From assembly GCA_943787465.1 (NCBI GenBank), contig CALSMN010000001.1, forward strand, positions 62,001-126,000: DNA of 64,000 nt. The letters are read 5' to 3'. Under the pieces are notes generated by a model, which was not told the origin of the DNA, made no database searches, and was given only the letters and a program-made list of their open reading frames with translations. Of the stretch, positions 52,290 through 61,877 are shown piece after piece. Position 1 is the stretch's first letter. Each line of letters starts with the position of its first letter. Origin of the DNA: an uncultured Bacteroidia bacterium. GTDB lineage: Bacteria; Bacteroidota; Bacteroidia; NS11-12g; UBA9320. The translations under genes and the position numbers were made by a program.

Positions 52290-53771
52290 TTGAAAAGGTA
52301 CATTTTCAATATCATCGTATCATTTTTTACTGTGTATAGTTTTGGACAAACTCCCATTGAAATTTTGAGTGCCCAAGAGCTAATCTACAATCAAACTCAG
52401 GGAGATTACCAGTTGTGCAAAGGCAATGTAAAATTCAAACAAGGAACAGTGTTTATGGACTGTGATAGCGCTAAGTTTTATGATAAAGAAAACAAAATTG
52501 AGGCATTTGGCTCAATTCGTATTCTTCAGCGAGATACGCTTGATTTGCGCGGTGAGTTTTTGACGTATGATGGCGATAATCGTTTGGCAACAATTTCTAA
52601 AAATGTAACCTTATCTGACGGTAAGATGATCCTATCAACGGAAAGTCTTTTGTATAATTTAATTGATAAAAAGGGGAATTATTCATCCGGTGGGCACATT
52701 GTTAATGGGGATGATAATCTATATAGTAGGAGGGGAACGTATCTGTCAAGAACTAAAGATTTATTTTTTCGAGACACAGTTCGTCTTATAAATCCAGACT
52801 ATACGATGGAGTCGGATACGCTTCAATATAATATTTTATCCAAAACAGCAACTTTTTTGGGACCTACTTATATTTTTAGTGATGAAAACACTATATTTTG
52901 TAATTATGGTTGGTATAATACACAAACAGAAACTTCACAATTTAGCCAAGGAGCTTATATAGAAAGCAATAATAGCCGATTGGATGCAGATAGTATGGTA
53001 TATTTTAGGATTTCAGGTTTAGGTGAAGCCTTTGGAGATATTCAATTTGAAGATTCTGTTGAAAAAATATCCATTTTTGGTCAATATGCTAGTTATCAGC
53101 GATTAAGCAATAAAACATTAATCTCCGGCGAACCAATGGCCATAAAAAAGATGAGTGGGGATACACTTTTTTTAAAAGCAGATACATTTATTGATTATAT
53201 AGATTCAATGCAACACAGGTTGTTATCTGCATTTTCTAATGTCCGATTGTATAAATCAGATATTCAATCATACTCAGATTCATTATGTTATAATTTTTCT
53301 GATAGTTCCATTGGATTTTATGAAAAACCGATATTATGGTCCGGAAACAATCAATTAACCGGGGATACTATCTTTATTTTTACCAATGATTCTGTTGTAG
53401 AATTCATGGATATTAGAGGGTCAGCCTTTACAATTGAAGAGGATATAAATGGTTTGTATAATCAAGTATCAGGCAGACATATGAAAGTATACTTTAAAGC
53501 TGGAGAATTAAAAACAATTGATGTGCAAGGCAATGCTCAAAGCATTTATTTTGCCTTAGAAGATAGCACACAATATACAGGGGTTAATGATGTATATTGT
53601 GGGGATATGCGAATTTCCATGAATAAAAAAAACGTGAGAACAATAAAATTTATGACCCAACCTAAATCTATTTTTTATCCATTAGAGAAGTTTCCTAAAA
53701 CTAAGTATCGAATTCCGGGTTTTAAATGGGAAATAGATTTGAAACCAAAAAAACCAAATTTTATTAATTGA
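52290..53771 (+). CDS. OstA-like protein (LPS transport family)
   Basis: A 493-residue exported protein. The TTG start directly precedes a signal peptide (KRYIFNIIVSFFTVYSFGQ); no nearby ATG fits. The body is made of OstA/LptA-type beta-jellyroll repeats, for example CKGNVKFKQGTVFMDCDSAKFYDKENKIEAFG and LDLRGEFLTYDGDNRLATISKNVTLSDG. Such proteins bridge lipopolysaccharide across the periplasm; this length fits the Bacteroidota OstA-like form. It overlaps the TTG-extended frame of the desaturase. Confidence 0.85.
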   Translation: MKRYIFNIIVSFFTVYSFGQTPIEILSAQELIYNQTQGDYQLCKGNVKFKQGTVFMDCDSAKFYDKENKIEAFGSIRILQRDTLDLRGEFLTYDGDNRLATISKNVTLSDGKMILSTESLLYNLIDKKGNYSSGGHIVNGDDNLYSRRGTYLSRTKDLFFRDTVRLINPDYTMESDTLQYNILSKTATFLGPTYIFSDENTIFCNYGWYNTQTETSQFSQGAYIESNNSRLDADSMVYFRISGLGEAFGDIQFEDSVEKISIFGQYASYQRLSNKTLISGEPMAIKKMSGDTLFLKADTFIDYIDSMQHRLLSAFSNVRLYKSDIQSYSDSLCYNFSDSSIGFYEKPILWSGNNQLTGDTIFIFTNDSVVEFMDIRGSAFTIEEDINGLYNQVSGRHMKVYFKAGELKTIDVQGNAQSIYFALEDSTQYTGVNDVYCGDMRISMNKKNVRTIKFMTQPKSIFYPLEKFPKTKYRIPGFKWEIDLKPKKPNFIN

Positions 53772-53772
53772 T

Positions 53773-53780
53773 TACATTTG
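53773..53780 (+). promoter_or_regulatory. -7 promoter box (TACATTTG) of the desaturase gene
   Basis: TACATTTG fits TAnnTTTG and ends 8 bases before the ATG at 53789, right after the OstA-like stop codon. It suggests independent transcription and a very short leader, and disfavours the TTG start at 53768. Confidence 0.45.
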
Positions 53781-53788
53781 CAAATTAT

Positions 53789-54886
53789 ATGAAAAGTACT
53801 ACGCTACCCAAGTTCAAATCAGCTGCTGGAAGTAATTTCAGTAGAGAATTAAGAGCAAACGTTGAAAATTACTTCAAAAGTTATGATATTTCAAAGTTTG
53901 CAAATGGAGCACTCAAATTTAAAGCTACTCTTTTATTGATTAGTTTTTTGGGAGCTTATGCACTCATTTTATTTACTGGTTGGCCTATATGGATATTATG
54001 GTTGCTCTGCATGTTTTTAGGTGTTATTAAGGCAGGTATAGGTATGGGTTTAATGCATGATGCAAATCATGGTTCTTTTTCGAAAAACAAATGGGTAAAT
54101 AAAATATTTGGGTATACCGCAGACTTTTTAGGTGTTAGTTCAAGTAACTGGATTAATCAACACAATAAATTACACCACACCTACACCAATATATATGAAC
54201 ACGATGAAGATGTAAATGGTAAAGGCTTATTCCGGTTTACTATGGATGCACCAAGAAAAAAAATACATCAATTTCAGCATATTTATTGGATGTTATTTTA
54301 TGGTTTTCTTACTTTAGGTTGGTTTTTTGCTGATTTATTTGCTTATGGTAAGTACAGAAAAAAAGGACTAAATACAAAACAAGGAACAGATCAATACAAA
54401 GAGATTGCTACTATTCTGTCATTCAAATTATTTTATATATTTTATATGATTGTGTTGCCTTACATGATATTAGATGTATCATTCATACAGGTTATTGTTG
54501 GCGTTCTTTCTTTAGAATATGTAGCAGGTATGATTTTATCTGTAATTTTCCAAATGGCCCATGTCGTAGATAAATTTGATTTATCAAATCATGACAAGTT
54601 CGATGGAACAACTAAAGATGAATGGACGGTACATCAAATTCATAATACATTCGATTTTGCAGTAAAAAATAAATTTTTAACTTGGTACTGTGGCGGGTTA
54701 AATTTTCAAGTTATTCATCACTTGTTTCCAACTATATCTCACGCACATTATCCAAAACTATATGAGATAGTCAAAGAAACAGCAAAAAAACATGGCATCA
54801 ACTATCAAGAATTTAAAACATTCCGTGAAGCATTTTTGTCGCATTTAATTTTTCTCAAAAAATTAGGGAGTACCCAATTCGCCTAA
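53789..54886 (+). CDS. Membrane fatty acid desaturase
   Basis: A 365-residue di-iron acyl desaturase. Three histidine boxes are present: HDANH, HNKLHH and, near the C-terminus, QVIHHLFP, with HQIHNTFDF before it. Two pairs of membrane helices surround the first box. It likely introduces a double bond into acyl-CoA or membrane lipid chains (cold adaptation or unsaturated lipid synthesis). The ATG at 53789 (MKSTTLPKFKS) is chosen over an upstream TTG. Confidence 0.92.
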   Translation: MKSTTLPKFKSAAGSNFSRELRANVENYFKSYDISKFANGALKFKATLLLISFLGAYALILFTGWPIWILWLLCMFLGVIKAGIGMGLMHDANHGSFSKNKWVNKIFGYTADFLGVSSSNWINQHNKLHHTYTNIYEHDEDVNGKGLFRFTMDAPRKKIHQFQHIYWMLFYGFLTLGWFFADLFAYGKYRKKGLNTKQGTDQYKEIATILSFKLFYIFYMIVLPYMILDVSFIQVIVGVLSLEYVAGMILSVIFQMAHVVDKFDLSNHDKFDGTTKDEWTVHQIHNTFDFAVKNKFLTWYCGGLNFQVIHHLFPTISHAHYPKLYEIVKETAKKHGINYQEFKTFREAFLSHLIFLKKLGSTQFA

Positions 54887-54983
54887 TTTAATTGTACTAA
54901 TTATCAAACACACACGTTTATAAGTTAGGGTATTTTCTATACGACTATTCAGTATTTGTGTCCTCTTTTGTAGGATACACATT

Positions 54984-57905
54984 ATGCGATTAATATCCAT
55001 CTTTTCATTAAAATTCATTTCAATTCTTTTTTTGGTACTAGGGTATTTTTTTTCCTACGCCCCCCCTCTTACCTTACATTATGAAAATTCAAATGCATGG
55101 GTAAATCATGTTTTTGACTCTATGACAGTAGATGAGCGATTAGCTCAATTATTTATGATAGAGGTAAGACCTACCAACGGGACTCAGCACTTGGCTCAGG
55201 TAGAAAAGACAATCCAAGAACATCAAGTAGGTGGAATTATTTTTTTCAAAGGAGATCCAAAACAACAGGTAAGGTTAACCAACAAGTTCCAAGAACTATC
55301 AAAAACTAAAATGTTGGTTGCCATAGATGGAGAGTGGGGCTTGTCAATGCGATTATCAAACACGATTTCATATCCTTATCAATTGGGTTTAGGAGGTATA
55401 AAAGATGATCAAGTGATTTACTCCATGGGACGTGAAATTGGACGACAGTGTAAACGAATGGGCATACATGTCAATTTTGCACCTGTAATAGATGTAAATA
55501 ATAATCCCAATAACCCAGTCATAAATTATAGGTCGTTTGGAGAGGATCCTGACAATGTAGGTAAAAAAGGGTGGGCCTATGCACGAGGCATGCAAGATGC
55601 AGGTATAATTGCATGCGCTAAGCATTTTCCAGGTCATGGAGACACTGATGTAGATTCCCATAAGGATTTACCTGTTATCAATCATTCTTTAGACAGACTG
55701 CATGAGGTAGAATTCAAACCTTTCAAATATTTAATAGATAATGGTATCATGTCGGTTATGACAGCTCATTTATTTATTCCTGCAATAGATAGTAATAAGA
55801 ACGTTGCCATGAGTATATCCGATAAAGCAATCAATGGTATTTTGAGAAGAGAATTTGGCTTTGATGGGCTTTCGTTCACAGATGCTTTGAACATGCAAGG
55901 GGTTGCAAAGTACCATCCCAATGGAGAACTAGAGCTCAAAGCGCTTATGGCGGGTAATGATATATTATTAGCACCAGGAGATATTTCTAAAGCCAAAAAG
56001 ATGATCAAGGAAGCGATGGCTGATGGTCGATTAAGTGAAGACTACGTATGGGACAAAGTACGTAAAATACTATCATATAAATATTCCATGGGGCTTTATG
56101 ATTTTTCGCCTATACAAGAATATAATTTGATTAGCGATCTAAATAATGTATCCGCAAAACACATAAACTACCAATTGGTTGAGCAGGAATTATGTTTACT
56201 TAATGACACGCATGCTATTATTCCTATTAACCCCCACAAAAAACATAAAATAGTTTCTATAGCTGTAGGAAATGGCTCTTATAATGAATTTCAAAAGGAA
56301 CTAAAAAAGCGAGGAGATGTCACATTCAAGAGCATTAGTAAAAATGCTTCATATAATGAGTTTGAAACGATGAAACAATTGATCGATAAATTCGATATCG
56401 TTATTGTTTCTATGCACAACACCAGCAAATACCCACCAAGTTATGGCATAACTAATCAGATGTCCCATTTTATAAACGATATAGGCCATCATCCTAATGT
56501 GTTACTGGTAGATTTTGGCAATCCATATAATCTTAAAAATATACGGAATCAAAATGCAATTCTTGTTGCCTATGAGGATAAAAATGCGCATCATATAAAA
56601 GCAGCTCAAGCAATTTTTGGTGTTCATGGTATAGACGGAAAATTATCTGTTTCTGTTGGAGATTATAAATCTTGGACGGGTAAAGAAACAACTCCTATTC
56701 TCGAATTATCACCTGGTTTACCTGAAGAAGTGGGTATGTCAAGTGATAAACTAGATGAGATAGATGCTATTGCAAAACAAGCAGTTACTTCTAGAGCTAC
56801 TCCTGGTTGTCAGATTATGGTAGTAAAAAACGGAAGAATAGTATATGATAAAAGTTTTGGCACACATACATTTAGTAATAGTACAACTGTTAAAAAATCG
56901 GACTTATATGATATTGCTTCTATTACTAAAGTAGCAGCAACAACGTTATGTATAATGAAATTAGAAGAAGATGGCTTTCTATCTATCGATGATAAACTAG
57001 TAAAATATATACCGGAACTTGAAGGTACAAACAAATCAAATATGACCATAAGAATGGTCTTGGAGCACAGAGCTGGGCTTAAAAGTTGGATTCCTTTTTA
57101 TACTAGCACAATTTCAAATGTTTATGTCAAAGATTCTATATACTCAACTACACCCACAGATTCTCATACCTATATCGGAAATGATCTGTATATACTCTCC
57201 TCATATAAAAATGAAATATATAAGCAGATATATGACTCAGATATAAGTGAAGTTGGTCAATATCGATATAGTGACTTGGGTATGATATTGATGAAAAATG
57301 TTATTGAACGTGTAACTGGAACCCAAATGGAATATTATGTAGACTCTGTTTTTTATAAACCAATGAACATTCAAAGACTCACATATTTGCCTTTAGATAA
57401 ATTTCCAAAAACATCTATTGTACCAACTTCTATAAGTCCAGACATGAGAACGGGTCTTGTGCATGGCTTTGTTCATGATCCTGGAGCGGCCATGTTAGGT
57501 GGGGTTTCAGGTCATGCAGGATTGTTTAGTAATACAGAATCTTTAGCGAAATTAATGAAAATGTTATTAAATGGAGGCTATTACAATGGCGAACAATATT
57601 TGAAAAAATCGACTATTGAAAAGTTCACTTCTAAACAATCTTCAATATCTAGAAGAGGATTAGGTTGGGACAAACCGGAGCTCAATCCGAGATATACAAA
57701 TTTAGCTTCAGATTATGCTTCGCCAAGTTGTTTTGGTCATACTGGATTTACAGGAACTATGGTATGGGCAGACCCAACCTATGACTTGATTTATGTTTTT
57801 TTGAGTAATCGGGTATATCCCAATCAAGAAAATAAAAAATTACAACGAGAGCATGTCAGAACGCACATTATGGACGTAATTTATCAAAGTTTTTTAACGC
57901 CTTAA
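54984..57905 (+). CDS. GH3 beta-N-acetylhexosaminidase fused to a beta-lactamase-family serine hydrolase
   Basis: A 973-residue exported protein with a signal/anchor (ISILFLVLGYFFSYA). Residues about 40-380 are a GH3 domain of the NagZ type: KHFPGHGDTDVDSH at 213-226 holds the His/Asp pair and GLSFTDALNM the nucleophile Asp. Residues about 385-570 are a GH3 C-terminal-like linker. Residues about 585-973 are a class C beta-lactamase-like serine hydrolase with SITK, YSD and GHTGFTG motifs. Both ends suggest turnover of peptidoglycan. The fusion is known in Bacteroidota. Confidence 0.92.
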   Translation: MRLISIFSLKFISILFLVLGYFFSYAPPLTLHYENSNAWVNHVFDSMTVDERLAQLFMIEVRPTNGTQHLAQVEKTIQEHQVGGIIFFKGDPKQQVRLTNKFQELSKTKMLVAIDGEWGLSMRLSNTISYPYQLGLGGIKDDQVIYSMGREIGRQCKRMGIHVNFAPVIDVNNNPNNPVINYRSFGEDPDNVGKKGWAYARGMQDAGIIACAKHFPGHGDTDVDSHKDLPVINHSLDRLHEVEFKPFKYLIDNGIMSVMTAHLFIPAIDSNKNVAMSISDKAINGILRREFGFDGLSFTDALNMQGVAKYHPNGELELKALMAGNDILLAPGDISKAKKMIKEAMADGRLSEDYVWDKVRKILSYKYSMGLYDFSPIQEYNLISDLNNVSAKHINYQLVEQELCLLNDTHAIIPINPHKKHKIVSIAVGNGSYNEFQKELKKRGDVTFKSISKNASYNEFETMKQLIDKFDIVIVSMHNTSKYPPSYGITNQMSHFINDIGHHPNVLLVDFGNPYNLKNIRNQNAILVAYEDKNAHHIKAAQAIFGVHGIDGKLSVSVGDYKSWTGKETTPILELSPGLPEEVGMSSDKLDEIDAIAKQAVTSRATPGCQIMVVKNGRIVYDKSFGTHTFSNSTTVKKSDLYDIASITKVAATTLCIMKLEEDGFLSIDDKLVKYIPELEGTNKSNMTIRMVLEHRAGLKSWIPFYTSTISNVYVKDSIYSTTPTDSHTYIGNDLYILSSYKNEIYKQIYDSDISEVGQYRYSDLGMILMKNVIERVTGTQMEYYVDSVFYKPMNIQRLTYLPLDKFPKTSIVPTSISPDMRTGLVHGFVHDPGAAMLGGVSGHAGLFSNTESLAKLMKMLLNGGYYNGEQYLKKSTIEKFTSKQSSISRRGLGWDKPELNPRYTNLASDYASPSCFGHTGFTGTMVWADPTYDLIYVFLSNRVYPNQENKKLQREHVRTHIMDVIYQSFLTP

Positions 57906-57918
57906 ATTCTATTATATG

Positions 57919-57926
57919 TACTTTTG
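57919..57926 (+). promoter_or_regulatory. -7 promoter box (TACTTTTG) of the DUF4197 gene
   Basis: TACTTTTG fits TAnnTTTG, 24 bases before the ATG at 57951. Confidence 0.5.
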
Positions 57927-57950
57927 TCGTTTAATATAAAATAGTATACT

Positions 57951-58679
57951 ATGAAAAAAATTATATATTCAGCATTTCTAATCTTATCATTTTCCTCTTG
58001 CGATGAACTATTGGATGTGATTGCTGCATCTTCTGGAACAACTAGTGGAATTAGTCAATCAGAGGCCTCCTCAGGTTTAAAACAAGCATTAGAAGTAGGT
58101 GTCAATACAGGAACATCTTTCTTGGGAAAAACGGATGGATTTTTAAAAAATAGCGCCTATACAATACTTTTACCTCAAGAAATACAATCTGCTGTAAATA
58201 AGATTAAAGGAAATCCTATTACTAATCAATTGGCTGGACCTTATTTGGACAAATTAGTTGTTTCGATGAATCGGGGAGCAGAAAATGCTATGGCAGAGGC
58301 TAAACCCATTTTCATAAATGCTATTACTTCGATGAGTATTAGTGATGCCCTTTCAATTGTTACAGGTGGCGAAGGAGCAGCTACTCAATTTTTACAAAAA
58401 GCCACATCTGCACAGCTTCAACAAAAATTTTATCCTATCATTAAATCATCACTTGATAAAGTGAACGCAAATGAGCCATGGACCAAAGTAAGTAAAGCTT
58501 ACAATACCGTGTCTGGTAAAAATGTACAAACGGATTTAAATGAATATGTATCTAGTAAAGCTATGAATGCTCTTTTTGCACAAATTAGAATTGAAGAAAA
58601 TAAAATCAGAGAAAATCCAATATCAAGAACTACTGATCTTTTGAAAAAAGTATTTTCATACGCAGATAACAATAAATAA
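57951..58679 (+). CDS. DUF4197 family lipoprotein
   Basis: A 242-residue protein with lipobox LSFSSC (C17). The mature part is alpha-helical and matches DUF4197 (SEASSGLKQALEVGVNTG, LLPQEIQSAVNKIK, MNRGAENAMAEAKPIF, TRTTDLLKKVF-like end). These are envelope proteins of unknown function in Gram-negative bacteria. It has its own promoter and stands alone, converging on pgk. Confidence 0.88.
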   Translation: MKKIIYSAFLILSFSSCDELLDVIAASSGTTSGISQSEASSGLKQALEVGVNTGTSFLGKTDGFLKNSAYTILLPQEIQSAVNKIKGNPITNQLAGPYLDKLVVSMNRGAENAMAEAKPIFINAITSMSISDALSIVTGGEGAATQFLQKATSAQLQQKFYPIIKSSLDKVNANEPWTKVSKAYNTVSGKNVQTDLNEYVSSKAMNALFAQIRIEENKIRENPISRTTDLLKKVFSYADNNK

Positions 58680-58681
58680 GT

Positions 58682-59866
58682 TTATTGGATAGCCATGATA
58701 CCAGGCAGTTCTTTACCTTCAAAAAACTCAAGTAACGCACCTCCACCAGTTGATATGTAGCTTACATCTTGTGTAAAACCAAATTTTTTAACGGCAGCAC
58801 TGCTATCTCCTCCACCAATTAATGAAAATGCTCCATGTTGAGTAGCTTGAGCTACGGCACCTGCAATGAATTTTGTTCCATTTTCAAAAGACGACATTTC
58901 AAATACACCCATAGGACCATTCCACAGTATAGTTTTAGAATTAGATATAACATCTGTAAATGATTGAATTGCTTTTTCTCCAATATCTAAACCCATCCAA
59001 CCCTCTGGAATATTGTTACTGTCACAATATTGGGTAGTGGCATTATTATTAAAATCATCAGCAATAACACTATCTTCAGGGAGGTGTATTTTAACATTTT
59101 TTTGCTCAGCCTCTTTTAAAATTTCTAAGCAGGTATTTATCCGATCTTCCTCAAATAGAGAATTTCCGATTGTACCTCCAAGGGCTTGCATAAATGTATA
59201 GGCCATACCACCACCTACTATAATATGGTCTGCAACATTCAATAAGTTTTGAATAATTAATAGTTTATCACTTACTTTAGCTCCACCAACAATGGCAGTG
59301 AGTGGCCTATTTGGGTTTTTCATCAACATGGTGGCATTGGATACTTCCTTTGCCATGAGGTAACCAAAACATTTTTCTTTCATGTAATTGGCAACTATAG
59401 AAGTGCTCGCATGAGCTCTATGTGCGGTCCCAAAAGCATCATTGACATAAATATCACCATGAATTGCAAGCCTTTCAGCAAATGAATTATCTCCAATGGT
59501 TTCTTCTTTATAGAATCGTAAATTTTCCAACAGATGAATAGAACCAATAGGCAAATTATGACTAGTTTTTAAACTATCATCAGAGATGCAATCATTAGAA
59601 AAAGAAACTGAAGCACCTGAGAGTTCTTCTATGTGAGAAGCGAGGTGCTGAAGAGAATATTGGTGTTCAGGTCCTTTTTTAGGTCTTCCCAAATGTGACA
59701 TCAACACAACCGAACCACCATCCTTTAAAATTTTTTTTATAGTTGGCATGGAGGCAACAATTCTGCTATCATCTTGAATGTTCATGTCTACATCTAACGG
59801 GACATTATAATCTACACGAATAAGGGCTCTTTTTCCATCAAAAGAGAAAGAATCAACAGTTTTCAT
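58682..59866 (-). CDS. pgk: Phosphoglycerate kinase
   Basis: A 394-residue glycolytic enzyme transferring phosphate from 1,3-bisphosphoglycerate to ADP. The N-terminal substrate domain has RVDYNVPLD and LMSHLGRPKKG; the C-terminal nucleotide domain ends with IGGGDSSAAVKKFG and STGGGALLEFFEGKELPG. The start overlaps the cyclophilin stop by one base, so both are probably one transcript. Confidence 0.97.
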   Translation of the reverse strand: MKTVDSFSFDGKRALIRVDYNVPLDVDMNIQDDSRIVASMPTIKKILKDGGSVVLMSHLGRPKKGPEHQYSLQHLASHIEELSGASVSFSNDCISDDSLKTSHNLPIGSIHLLENLRFYKEETIGDNSFAERLAIHGDIYVNDAFGTAHRAHASTSIVANYMKEKCFGYLMAKEVSNATMLMKNPNRPLTAIVGGAKVSDKLLIIQNLLNVADHIIVGGGMAYTFMQALGGTIGNSLFEEDRINTCLEILKEAEQKNVKIHLPEDSVIADDFNNNATTQYCDSNNIPEGWMGLDIGEKAIQSFTDVISNSKTILWNGPMGVFEMSSFENGTKFIAGAVAQATQHGAFSLIGGGDSSAAVKKFGFTQDVSYISTGGGALLEFFEGKELPGIMAIQ

Positions 59867-60633
59867 TATCTCAATTCGGTGAATGTTTTGGCAGCGTCAA
59901 ATTTTTCTGCGGCATCACCTACTCGAATTATTTCCATCGATTTTATAATAATAGGTTCCAATGGCATATCTCGTCCGTCACGTGGAGCATTTGCAATATC
60001 TAAAACCACATTCATCCCATCAATAACATGTCCAAAAACAGAATGTCTTCCATCTAAGTGTGGGGTAGGAGCAACGGTAATAAAAAATTGACTTCCATTG
60101 GTTCCTGGTCCAGCATTAGCCATGGACAAAATACCAGGAGTAGCATGTTTTAAATCTTCGTGAAATTCATCACGAAAAGAATATCCAGGACCACCCATTC
60201 CCATACCCATGGGATCACCACCTTGTATCATGAAGTTTGGTATGACACGATGAAAGGTAATTCCATCATAATAGGGTGTATTTGCTGGTCTAGATTCATT
60301 AGGAATGGTTCCTTCTGATAATCCGACAAAATTGGCAACCGTAAGTGGTGTTTTTTCGAATTCTAGACCGATTAAGATCTCACCTTTAGAAGTATTCATT
60401 TTTGCGTATAATCCATTTTCCATTTTTATTTTTTTTGTATTTTGTGTTTTATTTTCTTCAGAGAAATTTGATTTTGAGGAATTTATATTACCTGCTCTAA
60501 CACTCGCTTTATTTTGATTGAGAGATGTATTATTTTTTTGATTTAAGTCACCCTTTTGCTGGTTTCCGTTATTAGCGTTGCAGGCTACTAGACTTAACAC
60601 TATGATTAAAGAAACAAATGTATTGTAAATCAT
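59866..60633 (-). CDS. Cyclophilin-type peptidyl-prolyl isomerase lipoprotein
   Basis: A 255-residue lipoprotein: lipobox SLVAC (C18), a 50-residue Asn/Lys/Ser-rich linker, then a cyclophilin domain (about 75-240) with [31 protein letters not shown] and LDGRHSVFG. The main active-site residues (Arg, Phe, Gln, Phe, His) are present, so it is likely active in the periplasm or at the outer membrane. A TAAATTTG box at 60654-60661 lies 20 bases upstream of the ATG. Confidence 0.92.
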   Translation of the reverse strand: MIYNTFVSLIIVLSLVACNANNGNQQKGDLNQKNNTSLNQNKASVRAGNINSSKSNFSEENKTQNTKKIKMENGLYAKMNTSKGEILIGLEFEKTPLTVANFVGLSEGTIPNESRPANTPYYDGITFHRVIPNFMIQGGDPMGMGMGGPGYSFRDEFHEDLKHATPGILSMANAGPGTNGSQFFITVAPTPHLDGRHSVFGHVIDGMNVVLDIANAPRDGRDMPLEPIIIKSMEIIRVGDAAEKFDAAKTFTELR

Positions 60634-60653
60634 TTTTATTAAATATTTGACGG

Positions 60654-60661
60654 CAAATTTA
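60654..60661 (-). promoter_or_regulatory. -7 promoter box (TAAATTTG) of the cyclophilin-pgk operon
   Basis: Minus-strand TAAATTTG fits TAnnTTTG, 20 bases before the ATG at 60633. It is divergent from the promoter of the SRPBCC gene. Confidence 0.5.
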
Positions 60662-60689
60662 AGGCATGTCCTTGTTCATAAAAATTTTT

Positions 60690-60697
60690 TATCTTTG
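60690..60697 (+). promoter_or_regulatory. -7 promoter box (TATCTTTG) of the SRPBCC gene
   Basis: TATCTTTG fits TAnnTTTG and is followed by AGGA and the ATG at 60702. AGGA might instead act as a Shine-Dalgarno-like motif, but at zero spacing that is unlikely. Confidence 0.48.
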
Positions 60698-60701
60698 AGG
60701 A

Positions 60702-61250
60702 ATGAAAATTTTTAAAGGAATACTCTATACTCTCGTTATATTGTTAGCATCTATTCTAATAGCTGCATTTTTGGCTCCTACGGATATAATAATTGAGAGA
60801 TCTGTTTTAATTTGTGCGAACCAGGAACGCGTTTTTGATGAAATAGTAGATTTTAAAAAATGGTATCAATGGGATCCGTGGTATCCAAAAGATACCACAC
60901 AAAAAAGAAATTACGTCGGCAAATTTGGCGATACTTTGTATGGATACAGCTGGTCTTCAAACGAAAAAAATGTAGGAAATGGCTCCATGTTTTTCACAAA
61001 TATTTCAAACAAAGACTCAATATCCTATGCTGTTACTTTTGGTAGAGATGACGATGAGCAAAAGTCATCAGGAAGTTTTTATTTGCAGACATTAGGAGAA
61101 AACACTCAGGTAGTCTGGACATTAAAATCGTCACTTGCTTATCCCTATAAATTTTTAAATTTTTTTTTAGACGACATTGCGGGTAAAGATTTTGAAATAG
61201 GTTTAGAAGGCCTAAAGTCTCACGTTGAAAAAGTTAAAAAAATCCATTAA
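60702..61250 (+). CDS. SRPBCC (START/Bet v 1-like) family protein
   Basis: A 182-residue protein with one N-terminal membrane helix (about 5-25) and a START/Bet v 1-like domain (IIIERSVLICANQERVFDEIVDFKKWYQWDPW), a common polyketide-cyclase-like fold. Such proteins bind hydrophobic ligands; the ligand is unknown. It appears monocistronic. Confidence 0.82.
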   Translation: MKIFKGILYTLVILLASILIAAFLAPTDIIIERSVLICANQERVFDEIVDFKKWYQWDPWYPKDTTQKRNYVGKFGDTLYGYSWSSNEKNVGNGSMFFTNISNKDSISYAVTFGRDDDEQKSSGSFYLQTLGENTQVVWTLKSSLAYPYKFLNFFLDDIAGKDFEIGLEGLKSHVEKVKKIH

Positions 61251-61257
61251 AAATTAT

Positions 61258-61821
61258 TTATGTTGATTCAGTCAAAAGTTTTTTAGACCACTGGTAATAT
61301 CCATAGACAGAGAGTAACGTGTATAAAATCATCTGAATAGCTAAAAAATCCAATTCTTTTAATTCGTACAACCATACGGTATATCCATTGAGGAAAATCC
61401 AAAAAATCCAGGAGATTAGGTATTTGTATAGTTCAAGGAAAGTAGCCACAACACCAAAAACACTACTCAAGGCATCGAAATAAGGTTTTGAAGCGTCTGT
61501 TTTGCTCATTAAGTAACCCAGGCCTAAAGAGGCAACTACTCCGCCAATAAGAACTTTACAAATAGTCAACCAGTTCATTCTTCTTATGGTTAATATAGAA
61601 GAATTAATTCCCCAATATATGTAGGCAAAATAACCAATTACGGCATAAAAGAGATAGAGTAAAGTTTCAGAATAATAAAAATTTTTGTATAAGATCCAAG
61701 CACCCAACAGTGATCCTATAATACCAAATATCCAGCATACTCTGTTTTCTTTGGTAAGTAAAACTAAAAATATCATGTTGAAAATAACACTAACCAGTTC
61801 TATGATTTTTAAATTATCCAA
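61258..61821 (-). CDS. pnuC: Nicotinamide mononucleotide / nicotinamide riboside transporter PnuC
   Basis: A 187-residue inner-membrane protein with about seven helices. The family features VCWIFGIIGSLLGAWILYK, then YAVIGYFAYIYWGI, and WIFWIFLNGYTVWLY are present. It imports nicotinamide riboside or a related vitamin B1/B3 precursor. The start is TTG at 61821. No TPP-type riboswitch is recognisable upstream, so the substrate cannot be assigned from regulation. Confidence 0.87.
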   Translation of the reverse strand: MDNLKIIELVSVIFNMIFLVLLTKENRVCWIFGIIGSLLGAWILYKNFYYSETLLYLFYAVIGYFAYIYWGINSSILTIRRMNWLTICKVLIGGVVASLGLGYLMSKTDASKPYFDALSSVFGVVATFLELYKYLISWIFWIFLNGYTVWLYELKELDFLAIQMILYTLLSVYGYYQWSKKLLTEST

Positions 61822-61877
61822 AGGGCATTTGCTTTTTAATATTTAGCTTCGCAAAGCTAATTAATAAGTCAAAACAT

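Noticed and set aside
59972-59990. Further CACGTG-centred site (CCGTCACGTGGAGC) in the cyclophilin gene
   Set aside because: It matches only 10 of 14 core bases of the parS pair and encodes conserved residues, so chance is the simplest explanation.
61843-61860. TTAGCTT/AAGCTAA hairpin between pnuC and the M28 peptidase, sharing AGCTTCGCAAA with the E2 leader (47284-47296, other strand)
   Set aside because: An 11-base match in 64 kb of AT-rich DNA may be chance, and the genes are not functionally linked; there is no third copy.
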